Shown: positions 1-12,222 of the stretch, one piece after another
Layout of the letters: every line of letters begins with the position of its first letter
How positions within the stretch are numbered: position 1 is the stretch's first letter
Origin: Nematopogon swammerdamellus
Lineage: Eukaryota > Arthropoda > Insecta > Lepidoptera > Adelidae
Length of the DNA: 64,000 nt
Reading direction: 5' to 3'
NCBI GenBank assembly: GCA_946902875.1
Contig: OX336336.1
Coordinates: forward strand, 8,092,545 to 8,156,544
Program-made: the position numbers and the translations under genes
Notes under the pieces: generated by a model
Databases searched by the model: none
The model's input: only the letters and a program-made list of their open reading frames with translations
Told to the model about the DNA's origin: nothing

Positions 1-2069
1 CCACTCCGAACTAAGTTCATAGGTTCGCTTCACATGATGTCACTTCTGAATTCATACAAGCGAAAAAGAAAAGATACAAAAGTGACGCACAGTTTCGTAG
101 TTAATTTTGTCGCCTCTATTGGACGAAAGTTGTCCAATTTGTTCAACTGGTTGAACAAATAGTTGAACATATTGGAACTGGAACTAATCCTCTAAAATTA
201 GTTGTTCTGCGTTCCTGTGTATATGTAACGTAAACACAATACGAACTTACCCAACCTACATATAGGTACTACCTGTGATACCTATCGCTGAACGCCTGAG
301 TGCGTAACTCCATACGGGCGGCGGCGACCATGACACATCTAACTAATATGGCACTCGATGGAAAAGGCCGTGAGGGTGAATCGACTATTTCCTTGTCCAT
401 GAATAAGAACTACATACACACGAGGATTGTCCACTCGGCAGGCAAGGCAACTATGCCGATGTGAGGTTATTACTGCATTGCATTCGTTGCACTGCATTGC
501 ATTACGTTGCGTTGCATTGTATATTGGATTTTGACCGAAACTTCGCTCGTATATATTGTATTGCCTATTAAGGCTCTACATCGCTACATATTTTTGAATT
601 TCCTAATTAATAGGGTTTGTACCTACTCAAAATAAATGTATTTGTTACCAAACGGTAGTATGGGTTAATTGTTATTTTCTATTAATTTTCGAAATCGGAG
701 TATGTTTGGAGTGTACCCCTTGAAACAACCTCGCAAACAACCTATATCACCTGTAATGGGAATTTGAGTTACGCCTATGTAAAATGTCAGCGCTATTAGT
801 GGTAGTGGGCTATCTACAAGTACTTAGGTAATCGCAGAATACTGGCGGCGGGTAACACGATAAGTTCTTTCGTTTGGTTGCCAAAAAGAAGAAGAGAAAA
901 CATAGTCATATAGAGACAGAGAAAATTTGAATTTATTTCTGTAAACATATGTATATATTTCAATAAACTATTACCTAGCACTGTGGACACACTACCTACG
1001 CCTTACTATGCTTTCCTGATACCTACGAGTGGAAACTAACACGTCATCATCAGCCAAGCCAACCAGCACTCACTCGAATCTTAATTAATACCTTGCTAAT
1101 GTTTGGGTTTCCCTCTGCGTTCGTTCACCTTAATACCGGCTAATTGTAATACACACATACCAGTTTTAAGTCCACGGTATATATCTATGACTCATGTTTG
1201 CAAAGAACTCCCTCAAAATTCGCTTTTACTTACACGTATACATTGGCTAATTTTAAATTTTTTTATTTATATCTTTTTTTATTCTTTGTTTAAATAAAAT
1301 TTATACTTAAATATAATTTGCTACGAGTAAAATGAGGATATACTTACTGAGATTTATGACTTTCTTACTGTTAAATTAAAATTTTGGTTAAGCTTAACAT
1401 CAGAAATCGTGGCTGCGCATAGTCGGCTCGGCACATTATAAACTAAGGTTATTATTATTATATTACATAAACCGTAATTTTTTTAATAATTTTATTGTTG
1501 CATGTTGTCGATAATAAAGTTTCATTTCAATTCATAATAAGCTCATAATCGCATTAAAATGAACCAAATTTTCTCCCAAATGCACCCTTCGAAAATGTCA
1601 CCGGGGAAAACGTAACTATATATCTGCTTAACGAACCGTTCATAATGAGTTTTGTTCTATTTAATGCCACGCCACCGCGCCCTTCCGAATGTAGCGCCGC
1701 TGTGCCACGCCGCGCCACGTGGGATGGCGTTGCGTGTCACGGTCAGTAACCCCGTGGAACGCAACGCAAACTGGCAAAGCGCTCTTGCGTTCCAAATCTG
1801 AATACGGCGACGGACACACGTGCGAGACGAAAGCGATGAAAATTCTTATCGGCAAACAATTGGAAGTGTGCAATAAATATTATAGGTGTAATCAACATTA
1901 ATTTGCATTTCACTTGTTTAAATTTCACTTGTTTTAATTGTGCAAGAATAATTATAAAAGGAGTATCTTGGCCGAAGCACGCGGAGATCATCTGCTTAAC
2001 CCATAGGTAAACGACGTGATGTTATGCAAGTGTAAATGCAAATTGATTTCCCCCAATCATATGTGCATA
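1..2069. other. intergenic DNA, no gene recognised
   Basis: AT-rich sequence with many stop codons in all frames and only short ORFs. A local run of TTGCATTGCGTT-like words lies at about 476-520. I see no splice-bounded coding block or RNA gene here. Confidence 0.5.
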
Positions 2070-2426
2070 CTAGCTTTTGCCCGCGGCTTCGCTCGCGTGA
2101 AATTCGTATTTCAATAGAAGAAAGTAAGTAAGCCCACTACCGTACTTTTATTTCGGCGCGCGGAACAATTCGGTTTGTGTGAGAGCCACATCTTAGCGTA
2201 ATCGGAACTTAATTTTATTCAGCCTATCCTCTGTCAGGTATAGTTAAATGTGCTACTAAGTTTCGTCGAATTCGGATGATCAGTTTTTGAGTTATTGATG
2301 ATTCAGAAAAGATTTCTTAAAATCATCAATTTAGTTTTAGTATCATACATAGAGTCTACAAACGCAGTATCTCATAAAACAAAGTAACTTACTCCATGAC
2401 AATCTCTTACATATTTATTATTAGAT
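2070..2426 (+). mobile_element. CCGCGGCTTCG-type interspersed repeat, copy 1
   Basis: Begins CTAGCTTTTGCCCGCGGCTT and runs through a conserved body (GGCGCGCGGAACAATTCGG, CACATCTTAGCGTAA, GAATTCGGATGATC, AGTAACTTACTCCATGAC) to ATTTATTATTAGAT. The same order of blocks recurs at 37677-38075 and 38627-39030, and without its head at 13226-13513, which shows it is a dispersed repeat. No ORF is present. The class (Helitron-like, SINE or other) cannot be settled from this window. Confidence 0.75.
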
Positions 2427-3522
2427 TTTTATTTATAATAATAGTAGACTGTCTAGCCACAGTAAAGAAGGTGAGAAGAAATAGCTCCCATCGCTTTTCC
2501 CAACACAATATTACACCCGTCGTTCTCCCTTCCCATCCCAACAATAACGTCTCGAAGAGGACCAAATACCAATTGGGAAACATTATCTAAAGAATCATCT
2601 GAAGTAGTCGATGCAAGTAAATAATAAACAGCAATCCAGAAATATACGAATGGGCGGATTAGGTAAGCGACTTGTAGCGAGACGAATAGTTCTGATTCTA
2701 ATAACGGAACCCTAAAAGTAAATACATACTTACGGTAGGCGGATGAAATAGCCAATACAGGCATGTAATTTTTTATATTCCAAATTCCGAATTTAAAATT
2801 ATTTATTGTTTAGAAGGTTAGTACAACAATTTCATTTTCTTAAGTCTAAGTTAGTATCATGAAGTATGATTTAGAATAGAAAGAGAAGAAAAGTATAAAC
2901 ACAGAAAACAAAATCACATTTGATCTTGGAGGCATTTGATTGGTGTCCCGAATGCATCACTCGGCTTTGGCTTGTGTCGATATATCTATTGTCCTGAAAA
3001 AAAAACTAACGTAGAACATGTATAATTATGCAAAATTACTGTCTAAATATACAATTAATTAAATCTATTCATACAAATTTTTATTCAAAAGGTAAATAAA
3101 ATAAAATATAGATAAAATAATAAAATAAAAACAACTTTTTCTGAAGTACATTATCGGTATATGCACTAAGTTTGTGCAGCATTCAATTTGCCAAAGAGGC
3201 AGTAAGTAAATTATTACAGAAATATATTATTTATTACCAATATTCTAGATACTGGTACTGGACAAAGTATCGTTAAGGTAGCCTCGGTGGAACAAGCCCA
3301 CATTCATATTTCAAGGGCGACAGGACAAGAGTTTGTTGTTCTAGTTTCAGCTTTTAAAACGAGATAACGCCTGAACTTCCGCAAGGAGTGGACTCTCTTT
3401 TAGTCTGGAAACCCGAAAATAACTGAAGCGATTTCTATGCGACAGAATCTGGCATATATCCCGCTCGGAGCGATGATCACGTCTATGCTTCTATCACTGG
3501 TGCTAGCAGTGAACGCAAAAGC
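2427..3522. other. non-coding, nothing recognised
   Basis: AT-rich sequence without a recognisable gene, RNA or repeat family shared elsewhere in the window. Confidence 0.4.
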
Positions 3523-3600
3523 GTAAAGGGCTGGCTTATCTTTTATACAAAGCGCGCCATTTGGCGCCAATTCACACATAAGGTGTCTAACGATGCCCCT
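3523..3600 (-). mobile_element. short LINE 3'-tail remnant
   Basis: Weak antisense match to the LINE tail family seen at 8741-8866 and 41725-41910: the tail ends in TTTTATAC, GGCGCC and AAGGTGTCTAACGATGCCCC are kept in the same order. Too short and diverged for certainty. Confidence 0.4.
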
Positions 3601-3607
3601 TTTTATT

Positions 3608-4905
3608 AAAAATATTTAGGCTTCAAGCAAAAAAAAAACTGTGAAATAAAGAACTATTTAAAAAAATATAAAAACCGCCTTCAAAAAAAAAGTAGAACTA
3701 AAAAACTATTTAAAATAAAAATATAAAAACCGCCTTCAAAAATTTATGAAATAAAAAAAACGAACCCTAGAGTTGAAGGCGGTGCTAAAAAGGCTACACA
3801 AATAACAAAGGATATCATCCACTCATGTTTTCTTTCATGCATAATTTTTGCTTGCTTTAGTACCGCCTTCAACTCTAGGGTTCGTTTTTTTTATTTCATA
3901 CATTTTTGAAGGCGGTTTTTATATTTTTATTTTAAATAGTTTTTTAGTTCTCCTTTTTTTGGAAGGCGGTTTTTATATTTTTTTAAATAGTTTTTTATTT
4001 CACAGTTTCTTTTAGTAATTTTTTGCTATTAATGTACGCGGCGAAATCGCTCGGCCTTGGGCCTCGCGATTCCGCCTCGCCTTCCAATCCGATCTTGACC
4101 AAATTGAGAAAATGTCAAAATATTAGATATTTAATACTTTTTATTTCAATTGTTTTTTTTTAAAGTCGCTTTTATATTTTTTAGAACAGTTTTTATTTCA
4201 TTCTTTTTAGTAATATGACATAAAAAAGAATAATCGAAATCGGTTGAAGTGGTACATAATTTTTCGCCATGTGTAAAACTGCAAAGTGCTGAAAAAGTCC
4301 ACATCACAAAAGTTTTGCTGAATGTAACCACACACCATAGTAATTATCAAACTTCAAATTGCTGAAAACGTCCACAACAAAAGTTTTGCGTGGGCTCGTT
4401 GATGGTTGAAAAACACGATGGGTGTTTGGGCTCGTTGCATTTGTCTTCACGACCAATTTACTTTAGACCTAGGAGATTCTCAATTCGACGGTATGTTTTC
4501 TTTTCTTGGATGTTTGTTACGCGATTACTCCGTCACTTATGGGCCGATTTTCCAAAATTCTTTTTTTGTTTGAAAGGGGATAACCCCGAGGTGGTCCCAT
4601 TTTAATTTGGTCAAGATCGGAATGGAAAGCGAGGCGGAATCGCGAGGCCGAAAGCCGAGCGATTACGCCGAGTACATTAATAGCAAAAAATAAAAAAAAA
4701 AACTGTGAAATAAAAAATTATTTAAAAAAATATAAAAACCGCCTTCAAAAATGTATGAAATAAAAAAATATCGAACCCTATAGTTGAAGGCGGTGCTAAA
4801 GCAAGCAAAAATGATGCATGAAAGAAAACATGGGTGGATGATATCCTTTGTGATTTGTGTAGCATTCTTTAGGCACCGCCTTTAACTCTAGGTTAGATTT
4901 GTTTT
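3608..4905. repeat. nested inverted-repeat (foldback) complex
   Basis: Two hairpins face each other. Hairpin 1 (about 3631-4015) has arms built from AAAAACCGCCTTCAAAAA and AACCCTAGAGTTGAAGGCGG around a core of about 62 bp that begins GGCTACACAAAT. Hairpin 2 (about 4690-4905) has the same arms and core, with the core in the opposite orientation. Between them, 4030-4130 and 4600-4690 form a second inverted pair containing GAGGCGGAATCGCGAGGCC. The centre (4140-4600) matches parts of the arms of the 20383-26584 palindrome (TAATCGAAATCG, TTGCTGAATGTAACCACAC, CGACGGTATGTTTTCTTT). It therefore belongs to the same foldback-like family in an older, rearranged state. No transposase is visible. Confidence 0.75.
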
Positions 4906-5399
4906 GTTTTTGTATTTATTTTTTCAATTTGTTTATTGATCCAAATTGGTTTGCGTTTGTCTATTCTATTCGGAGGCCGGATAGGAGGAAAACGGCCGCC
5001 GATCTTTGCTCTGTGCCAAGAGCGGACAGAAATGCTCGCCTGCGTCTATTTTTGTTTTGTTTTTCATTTCGTTAGTGAAACCGTGAACCTATATTAGTCT
5101 TCTTTATCACAATGTCCGTTGCCCATCCGCCTGTCTGTCTATGACAGACCATGTTGATGCCTACCTGCATTTAGGTTAATGTAGGACTAACACTTCCAAC
5201 CAACGAACAAAAATGCGATAAAGTCTTTGATATATCTTTGGATAAAGTGACGTATTCGATGCGCTCGTGAATAAACAATTATTATTGTTCTGTCCTTGTA
5301 CCCGATCATTTCAAATTATTCTTGGAAATAAATAATATAATATTCCCCTACAACAATACATCACGAACATAGCAATACATAGATACGAGTACTCATGTA
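4906..5399. other. non-coding, nothing recognised
   Basis: No coding or RNA signal seen. Short CTGTCTGTC words at about 5141-5150 may be decayed repeat. Confidence 0.4.
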
Positions 5400-5500
5400 T
5401 CGTATCAGACTAACAGACACTGACCATACAGGCAGACAGACAGACGTTGTAGGCTTAGTAATAGGCTTCCGTACGGGGTACGGAAACCTAATTAGGCGAA
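5400..5500 (-). mobile_element. GGTTCCGTA-type repeat fragment (antisense)
   Basis: CAGACAGACAGACG followed by GGCTTAGTAATAGGCTTCCG and TACGGGGTACGG is the reverse complement of the start of the family seen at 29906-30125, 31543-31745 and 57474-57560. Confidence 0.6.
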
Positions 5501-6984
5501 CAGAGGAGGATAGGCTTGGGTTTAGTATTTTTCGAGTAAATCACATAAATGCATAGGTGCGGAAGTTACGATTTTTCTTCGACTACGTTCACTTCCGACC
5601 TCACTGCGCAGCTCATATGAATAATGGCGTGATGCTATAAACCCTATATGTTACACCGAGTTAAGCGCTATTATGTTTGTGAAAGCTCCGTTCGAATTGG
5701 TTCAGTAGGTTTTACGCGATGCAAACAAACGTACAAAAACACAGGCAAAAGTTTTATAAATGATCTCAATGCATTCTATTACTTATCCTTCATACCCGCA
5801 ATTAATAATTTTTCTCCATATATTTTTATTTGTACAGACACGCCCATTTTACAATTTTAATTGTGTATTGATTATATTAATTAATTACACCAATAAGTTT
5901 TCAGATTTTCTAAGAACACTTCAGTAAAATAAAAAACACCTTTCCCACGTATCCGGTGTTTGGTAAAGGTAACGAAGTAACATATACCTAATGTGGTCTC
6001 GAAATATCCAAAAAGTTTCGAGGTACACGTGCGGATTAGGGTCCAAGTCGGGCGGCGTTGATTACCATATCCCCGTTATTGCCTATCTATAAGAACATTG
6101 AATTATATCTATTTCACAAAAGGACACCCTTGTATAAGGCGTCAGTCACACGAAGTGAATACTCAAATCGAATTAAATCGCTTCATGTGATAATATAAGC
6201 TAAACTGGCTGCGACTGAAAGCTCGCCGAGTAGAAGTAATCGGTTCTATTTTACTCGCTACTTACTCGCATATAGACTGATCGCTAACTCGAGTAGTGTG
6301 ACAACTGACAAGGCATTCGTTACGACTTACAATAATTTCCAGAATTTAGGTATGTCTGTCGACACTGTATTTTTAAAAATATATTATGAAATGAAATGTA
6401 TTTTATTTATCTCGTCCAAAACAATGTATACACAGAATGTATAGATACAAAGAGAAAAACACAATACAGACAAGACAAATTGGACCTGACACCGCCTTTG
6501 TCTCTCACCACCGAACCCGGGAGCCGGTGAGAGGGACGCTGATTTTAAGTCAGGCTCAATTTTCGAATTTTAACCACAGCTTTGCAGCAAAAAAGCGAAA
6601 CCCTTCATTAAATTATACTGCACCGAATTTCGTAGAAATAGTGTCTTGTCTTGAATATCAGGGCGCCGCCGCGCCGCCGCCGCAGGGAAATCCCCGCCGC
6701 ACAAATTATTATTGCACCATCGACATTTCCTTAGAGGTTCCTGGCGAATAAAAAAAGAAAGAAAAAAATGAGTTCGTCTTTCGCAATAAATATATCGTTT
6801 CTACCTTCATTGTGGTTCGGTAGGTAAGTACCAAAAGTTTTGTAAAGTTTGACCATTTCAGTCAAAAGTTGAAAATGGACAATTTATTTAACAGAAACAA
6901 ATTCCCCGCTAAATTCAAAATGGCGGTCGACGCAACTGCAGGACCGGTGGAAAATCTAGATTTAGTTGGAGTTGAAATTTTGAA
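5501..6984. other. non-coding with one unassigned small ORF
   Basis: Contains a 104-codon open frame at 6437-6751 (+) with a GC-rich Ala/Pro stretch (6661-6685). I recognise no domain, and the surrounding sequence has no splice or promoter pattern I can support, so I do not call it a gene. TTGGTTCAGTAGGTTTTACG at about 5699-5718 is a fragment of a common repeat tail. Confidence 0.35.
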
Positions 6985-7205
6985 CCTGACGAGACGGTGG
7001 GCCTGGTTCACAAAAAAGTCGCTCAGCGAGCTATGGAAAGAGCAATGCTCGGCGACGTACAAGGAAACGTAGCATGGGACGCCCCCCGGCTAGGTGGACA
7101 AACAACGACCTAAAAAAGTTAGCCATGAGTGGATGGATGAGAAGAGCGGAAGACCGCGTGTGGTAGCGTGCCTTGCGAGAGGCCTATGTCCGGCAGTAGA
7201 CCGAT
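6985..7205 (+). pseudogene. LINE reverse-transcriptase C-terminal remnant
   Basis: The frame starting at 7018 reads VAQRAMERAMLGDVQGN, a motif I associate with the region after the RT domain in Nimbus/I-like or RTE-like LINEs. In shifted frames downstream come sequence for a WMRRAEDR-like motif and a terminal segment at the position where such elements end their ORF. Frameshifts and stops interrupt it, so it is a dead 3' fragment. The clade is uncertain. Confidence 0.65.
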
Positions 7206-8740
7206 ACGGCCTGATGATTGATTGAGGATTTCTCCCACACGTAATATTTTTCATCGTATTTTACTTTCTGTTTCACCGCATCGCAAAAACGAGGTGACTG
7301 TGCTAATTACCGACACACGACATTTCAAGGCCAGTCAGTTTTTTCGTCATTTCGTCAAAATTTATTTAATGTTGTCTTCATGTTATGTAAGTACATAAAC
7401 ACAATGTTCAATGTGACATCCCACACTGCACATAGCGTCTCGAGAACTTTGTTAAACCGACGGAATGTCTACCTAATGGATACAAGTATAATTTATTTAT
7501 TAAAAAATGCGAAAAGATTTGTCTCAATTTTATTAACGCTTCGTTATATATAACATAGGTAGAGGTAGATCATCTACGTCGGCGTTTGTCGACAAATTTG
7601 GCTACAATGCCTCTTTCGTTAATATATTCATGTGAATTTTTAACTATTAAACGTTTTATTTATTTAGAAAAAAAATATTACTAAGTATTGTTTCTTACAA
7701 TATTTAGATTTATTTCTCAAATTTAATTCAGTTACTGAGCAATCATCCTGCATAATGGCATTCACAAGAGCGTCTCTACCTCAACATTCCAGCGATATAA
7801 GTATTCACAAATTCATATGTGTCTAAGTATGTAGGATACTGGTTTGAACAAAATTGGCAAATAGGAAATTCGACAAGGTGGCGGCTCGGCAGCGCTGCGC
7901 CCCTGCGCCCTGCGCGAACGGGCTCAGTTTACAAAATGTAGAGTATGGTAGAGTTGCACACGCAATTAGTTTATGTTAAAAACATTCAAACTTAACGAGA
8001 ATCACGTGCCTCTCGTCCGTCCTCCTTCGTCTCAGTCACACCACACCCGCACTCACGTGACGCTGACGTTTACATCGTTACCTTCTAGCTGTGTCTTACG
8101 ACCCCATTTAGTTCTCATTAACACATCGAGATCTTAAACCGGGTTTAGTGTCAAATTGCAAGAATGCACTGGAATTGTTGGTTTTTTGCACTATATTTTA
8201 GTCTTATGGTTTACCGGGAAGACCCTTACGGCTTATCTATCTGCGATATTGCAGAGTTCCTCCGCTAAATTGCCAGCCCGATTTCCGTACGGACGATTTT
8301 ATCAAAACCATTCCTCAAGTTTGTTTGAAATTTCAAGATTAGCAAACGTGGTCGATCCTTTTTAACAATTCTACGAATCTTTAGTTTTTTGTCACTCCTT
8401 CCACATTAAGGAGAAACTCGGGAATGAAAAGTTAATCAAATCAGCTTCCAATGTCATGTTAAACCTTGTAGAGACGTAAGTCGTCCGTCGCCAATCGGAG
8501 CTTGACCGCCACAAGACGTGCGTATACATAAATGCTGTTCAATTGATCAGGTCGGTGTCCAATGAAATTCGAGATGCCATCACAAACGGTACTGATTGAA
8601 GGGTCCAAACAGACATACGAGTTTATACATTTGTAGCGCTTTCTGAATTTAGACAATTCTCACCATACATAACATGACATTGTCGAAGCCAGTACCATTA
8701 AACTTGATTAAACTAAACTGCTTTTTTTTTATTGTTAGCT
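7206..8740. other. non-coding, nothing recognised
   Basis: Includes a GC-rich patch at 7875-7925 in otherwise AT-rich DNA. The short ORF at 8156-8365 shows no recognisable domain. No splice-flanked exon could be supported. Confidence 0.4.
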
Positions 8741-8866
8741 CGACATATGGCGCCGAGGTGTCTAACGGCGCCCATGGACATTCGGTCGTATTCGGGGGTT
8801 GCGAATGCCATGCCAGCCTGACAGGTGCCCACGCCCCTCTTGAAGGACCCGAGACTGTATAAAAGG
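8741..8866 (-). mobile_element. LINE 3'-tail fragment
   Basis: Antisense copy of a tail family. On the minus strand it reads from CCTTCAAGAGGGGCGTGGGC through CAGGCTGGCATGGCATTCGC and GACCGAATGTCCATGGGCGC to GACACCTCGGCGCC. In better copies (51240-51440) the block follows an RT C-terminus of Jockey-like type, so it is the 3' end of a LINE. Confidence 0.7.
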
Positions 8867-9790
8867 TGCTCTGAATAAAAGATAGAATATTATTTCAATA
8901 AAGTATAAAAAATATAATTAAACTAGTTACATTATATTATACTAAAATAAATCAACTAAAACAAAACAAACCTTCTAAAAATAATGGACCTATCGGGAGA
9001 CTGCCACGATTCGGGTTGGTTGACCCACCGTCAGCGTACTAAGCGAATTCCCTCGACGGCCAATCAATCCACATAATAACATCGCCTACAGTCTATCAAA
9101 AATAAAAATCTCTAATATTGAGAGCAAGATTAACCATTTTACTGAAGTTCTAAGAGATACATTTCTGTCAAATATTTATATATAATGTTCATCACCTCAG
9201 TATTAGTACTTTACACATACTTCAACTTAATTATAATTGTAAACAAATAAAGTATCAAGTTGTCAATCGATTTAAATACATTTAGGTACAAGTCGTACCT
9301 AGTCAAGCACTAACTAAATTATGCATCAGTACCTCAATATAGTTTTAGTACCTAAATAATGTTAAAGTTCATTATTAAATGATAGACATTTCAAACGATT
9401 ACATTTTGTTGAACATTGTCGGTAAACTTTATATATTTGTGGTTGTTCTACTATACACAAACGAAGAATCTCTCAATCCTAGGTCACAAAGAAGATCTCA
9501 AATGTGAGATAATAAAGGTCAGGAGTCTTGCAAGAAATCTGTTGTTTGCGTTGACTATACAATATAATTAGGTCAGAAATTAGAATTCTCTCTGATAAAT
9601 TCTTTTGATTTTATCAATGATGTTTTGATGACAATACATACCTACCTACTTTTAGAGGGACTTGAAGCACGCAGTTTCACCAATAGTGTTAGAAGATAAG
9701 AGAAAACGTTGTTATAACTTTCCAATTGAAAAACGTTGTTTAAAATTCTTTATATATCTATAATGTTTACATAGATCACGGTCTTTTCAC
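8867..9790. other. non-coding, nothing recognised
   Basis: AT-rich sequence with no gene, RNA or shared repeat recognised. Confidence 0.4.
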
Positions 9791-10300
9791 CACCGAGTCG
9801 TGCAGCAGGTGCGTGTCAGAACTGACTGATATATATAGATATCTTGTTCGAATACTTTGAGAAGCTTCCTTCCATTTCCATTCCTGGGTCTCGCGGACTC
9901 TCGCGGCAGATTTTCACTATCTCTTTCGACACCCAGCCTGCTGCATTCAATCTCGATCTGCCCTGCATTTCAAGTTATCGCGTCACCTCAGGGGTCCTTG
10001 CACGCTTCGTCTGCCAGTACGTTGTCTCCACTTTAGCACCTTTCAGCTCCCCAACGGTGGTCACAAAGATTTTGGATCAGGATCTCCTTCCAAAATCTTT
10101 GGGTGGTCCCTTCTTGCCATGTAACCGACTGAGACTACCATTTCCGTCTTCCTCATTGGACAACAAGTTCTGGGAATGGACTGGCAATTGTCTTTCCATT
10201 CACCTCGACCTTACAGCAGCCAGTGACCTTGACATCAAAGTTCTCGAGAATAGCAATGATTATATATAACTGTTACAGAATTCACTTTAGCACTCAAAGC
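9791..10300 (-). pseudogene. possible unidentified coding relic
   Basis: This 0.5-kb block has clearly higher GC content than its AT-rich surroundings. On the minus strand it reads as protein-like segments in alternating frames, for example NFDVKVTGCCKVEVNGKT near 10215-10262 and VTTVGELKGAKVETTYWQTK near 10010-10070, separated by stops and apparent frameshifts. The plus strand holds a stop-free run (9844-10269) that has no ATG start and a Ser/Leu/Pro-rich antisense look. I cannot name a family. It may be a decayed retrocopy or transposon fragment, or chance. Confidence 0.25.
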
Positions 10301-10785
10301 ATTCACTTTCTCGCTAGAAGGTCGCGTTCGCACGTCGTCGTTGCCGCCGCCGCGCCGCGCCGTGTAGGTACGCTCCGTGAAGCATATATTGAAACATTCT
10401 CTAAGCTTGAAAAACTTGGAGCCCTTCCAAAATAACAGAATATAGACATGTCAATATAAATATTTAAACTGTAATTTGCGTCTGAATATTTTATAGACAT
10501 GCGTTGTGTCTACTAGGTACATCTAGGCCGCTGACGCTGTGTGATTAGACTTCAGAAAGCTGATGTCTGGAATCAATAATAAACCTACGTATAAACACAT
10601 TTTCTAACGCTAATAGTACCACAATAACATTTACATGTATGTGTCTTATAGCTTGTACAGAAACGGAATTTATGTATGTATTTATATTGAATCATCAAAT
10701 ACTTTATTTGAAACTAGCTTTTGCCCGCGGCTTCGCTCGCGTGAAATTCGTATTTCAAAGGAAGAACTATGGGCGAGCTGGGTTC

Positions 10786-11855
10786 AGGCTAGTAACTAAG
10801 GGCGAGCTGGATTCAGGTAAACGATAAACCGTCTCGAAGAAAGTGAGTAACATTTTGAGGCCGAAGGCGGAGTTGCGTTCAGGAAGACGATAAACCTTCT
10901 CGAAGACAGTAAGTAACTATGGGCGAGGCCGAAGGCCGAGCTTCGTTCAGGATGAGGGTAACCTTTTCTTTTCGAAGAAAGTAAGTAACAGAGGGCGAGG
11001 CCGAAGGCGGAGTTGCGTTCAGGAAGACGATAAACCTTCTCGAAGACAGTAAGTCACTATGGGCGAGGCCGAAGGCCGAGCTGCGTTCAGGATGAGGGTA
11101 ACCTTTTCGAAGAAAGTAAGTAACAGAGGGCGAGGCCGAAGGCCGAGCTACGTTCAGGAAAACGATAAACCTTCTCGAAGACAGTAAGTAACTATGGGCG
11201 AGGCCGAAGGCCGAGCTGCGTTCAGGATGAGGGTAACCTTTTCAAAGAAAGTAAGTAACAGAGGGCGAGGCCGAAGGCCGAGCTGCGTTCAGGAAAACGA
11301 TAAACCTTCTCGAAGACAGTAAGTAACTATGGGCGAGGCCGAAGGCCGAGCTGCGTTCAGGAAGAGGATAACCTTTTCAAAGAAAGTAAGTAACAGAGGG
11401 CGAGGCCGAAGGCCGAGCTGCGTTCAGGAATAGCATAAAACTTCTCGAAGAAAGTAAGTAACAAAGGGCGAGGCCGAAGGCCGAGCTGCGTTCAGGAAGA
11501 GGATAAATTTCCGAAGAAAGTAACAGAGGGCGAGGCCGAAGGCCGAGCTGCGTTCAGGAAGACCATAAACCTTCTCGGAGAAAGTAAGTAACAGAGGGCG
11601 AGGCCGAAGGCCGAGCTGCGTTCAGGAAGACGATAAACCTTTTCGAAGACAATAAGTAACTATGGGCGAGGCCGAAGGCCGAGCTGCGTTCAGGAAGAGG
11701 ATAAACCATCTTTAAGAAAGTAAGTAACAAAGGGCGAGGCCGAAGGCCGAGCTGCGTTCAGGAAGAGGATAACCTTTTCGAAGAACGTAAGTACCAGAGA
11801 GCGAGTCCGAAGGCCGAGCTGAGTTCAGGAAGGCCATAAATCTTCTAGAAGAAAG
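10786..11855 (+). repeat. tandem array of about 68-bp GC-rich units
   Basis: About 15 units of 63-72 bp. Each carries GGGCGAGGCCGAAGGCCGAG, then CTGCGTTCAGGA, then a CTTCTCGAAGA or TTTTCGAAGA block and AAGTAAGTAAC. From about 10858 to 11400 two unit types alternate: type A (ACGATAAACCTTCTCGAAGA...AACTAT) and type B (GAGGGTAACCTTTTC...AACAGA). This gives a dimer of about 136 bp repeated four times. GGCCGAAGGCC is a near-palindromic centre in each unit. Confidence 0.9.
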
Positions 11856-12185
11856 TAACTTCTTTGTTACTTACTTTCTTCGAAAATGTTTATCTTCTTC
11901 CTGAACACATCTCGGCCATCGGTCTCGCCCATAGTTACTTTCTGTCTTCGAGAAGGTTTATACTCTTCCTGAACGCAGCTCGGCCTTCGGCCTCGCCCTT
12001 TGTTACTTGCTTTTTTGAGAAGGTTAAGGGTCTTCCTGAACGAAGCTAGGCCTTCGGCCTCGCCTTTTGTTACTTACTTTCTTCGAGAAGGTTTATAGTC
12101 TTCTCGAACGCAGCTCGGCCTGCGGCCTCGCCATTAGTTACTTACTTTCTTTGAGTAGGTTTATCGTCTTCCTGAACGTAACTCA
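11856..12185 (-). repeat. inverted continuation of the 68-bp array
   Basis: At about 11855-11880 the unit flips (AAGTAACTTCTTTGTTACTT). About four further units then run in reverse complement (GCTCGGCCTTCGGCCTCGCC), so the whole array can fold back on itself. The last unit runs into the element tail at 12190. Confidence 0.85.
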
Positions 12186-12222
12186 TTCACAAACTTTCGC
12201 GTTTATAATATTAGTAGGATGT

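Larger units (their letters stand above)
10713..12222 (+). mobile_element. CCGCGGCTTCG-type element carrying a tandem array
   Basis: The head CTAGCTTTTGCCCGCGGCTT (from 10714) and GAAATTCGTATTTCAA match the other copies, and the end TTTATAATATTAGTAGGATG (12202-12221) is a typical tail of this repeat type. Between them the usual body is replaced by tandem units of about 68 bp, first in direct and then in inverted orientation. No ORF of biological sense is present. Confidence 0.65.

Noticed and set aside
6437..6751. 104-codon plus-strand frame as a gene
   Set aside because: No domain, no splice or promoter support. The GC-rich Ala/Pro stretch looks like a simple repeat.
10786..11855. Regularly spaced repeats that could be mistaken for a CRISPR array
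   Set aside because: Units are contiguous variants of one 68-bp sequence without unique spacers, and the genome is eukaryotic.
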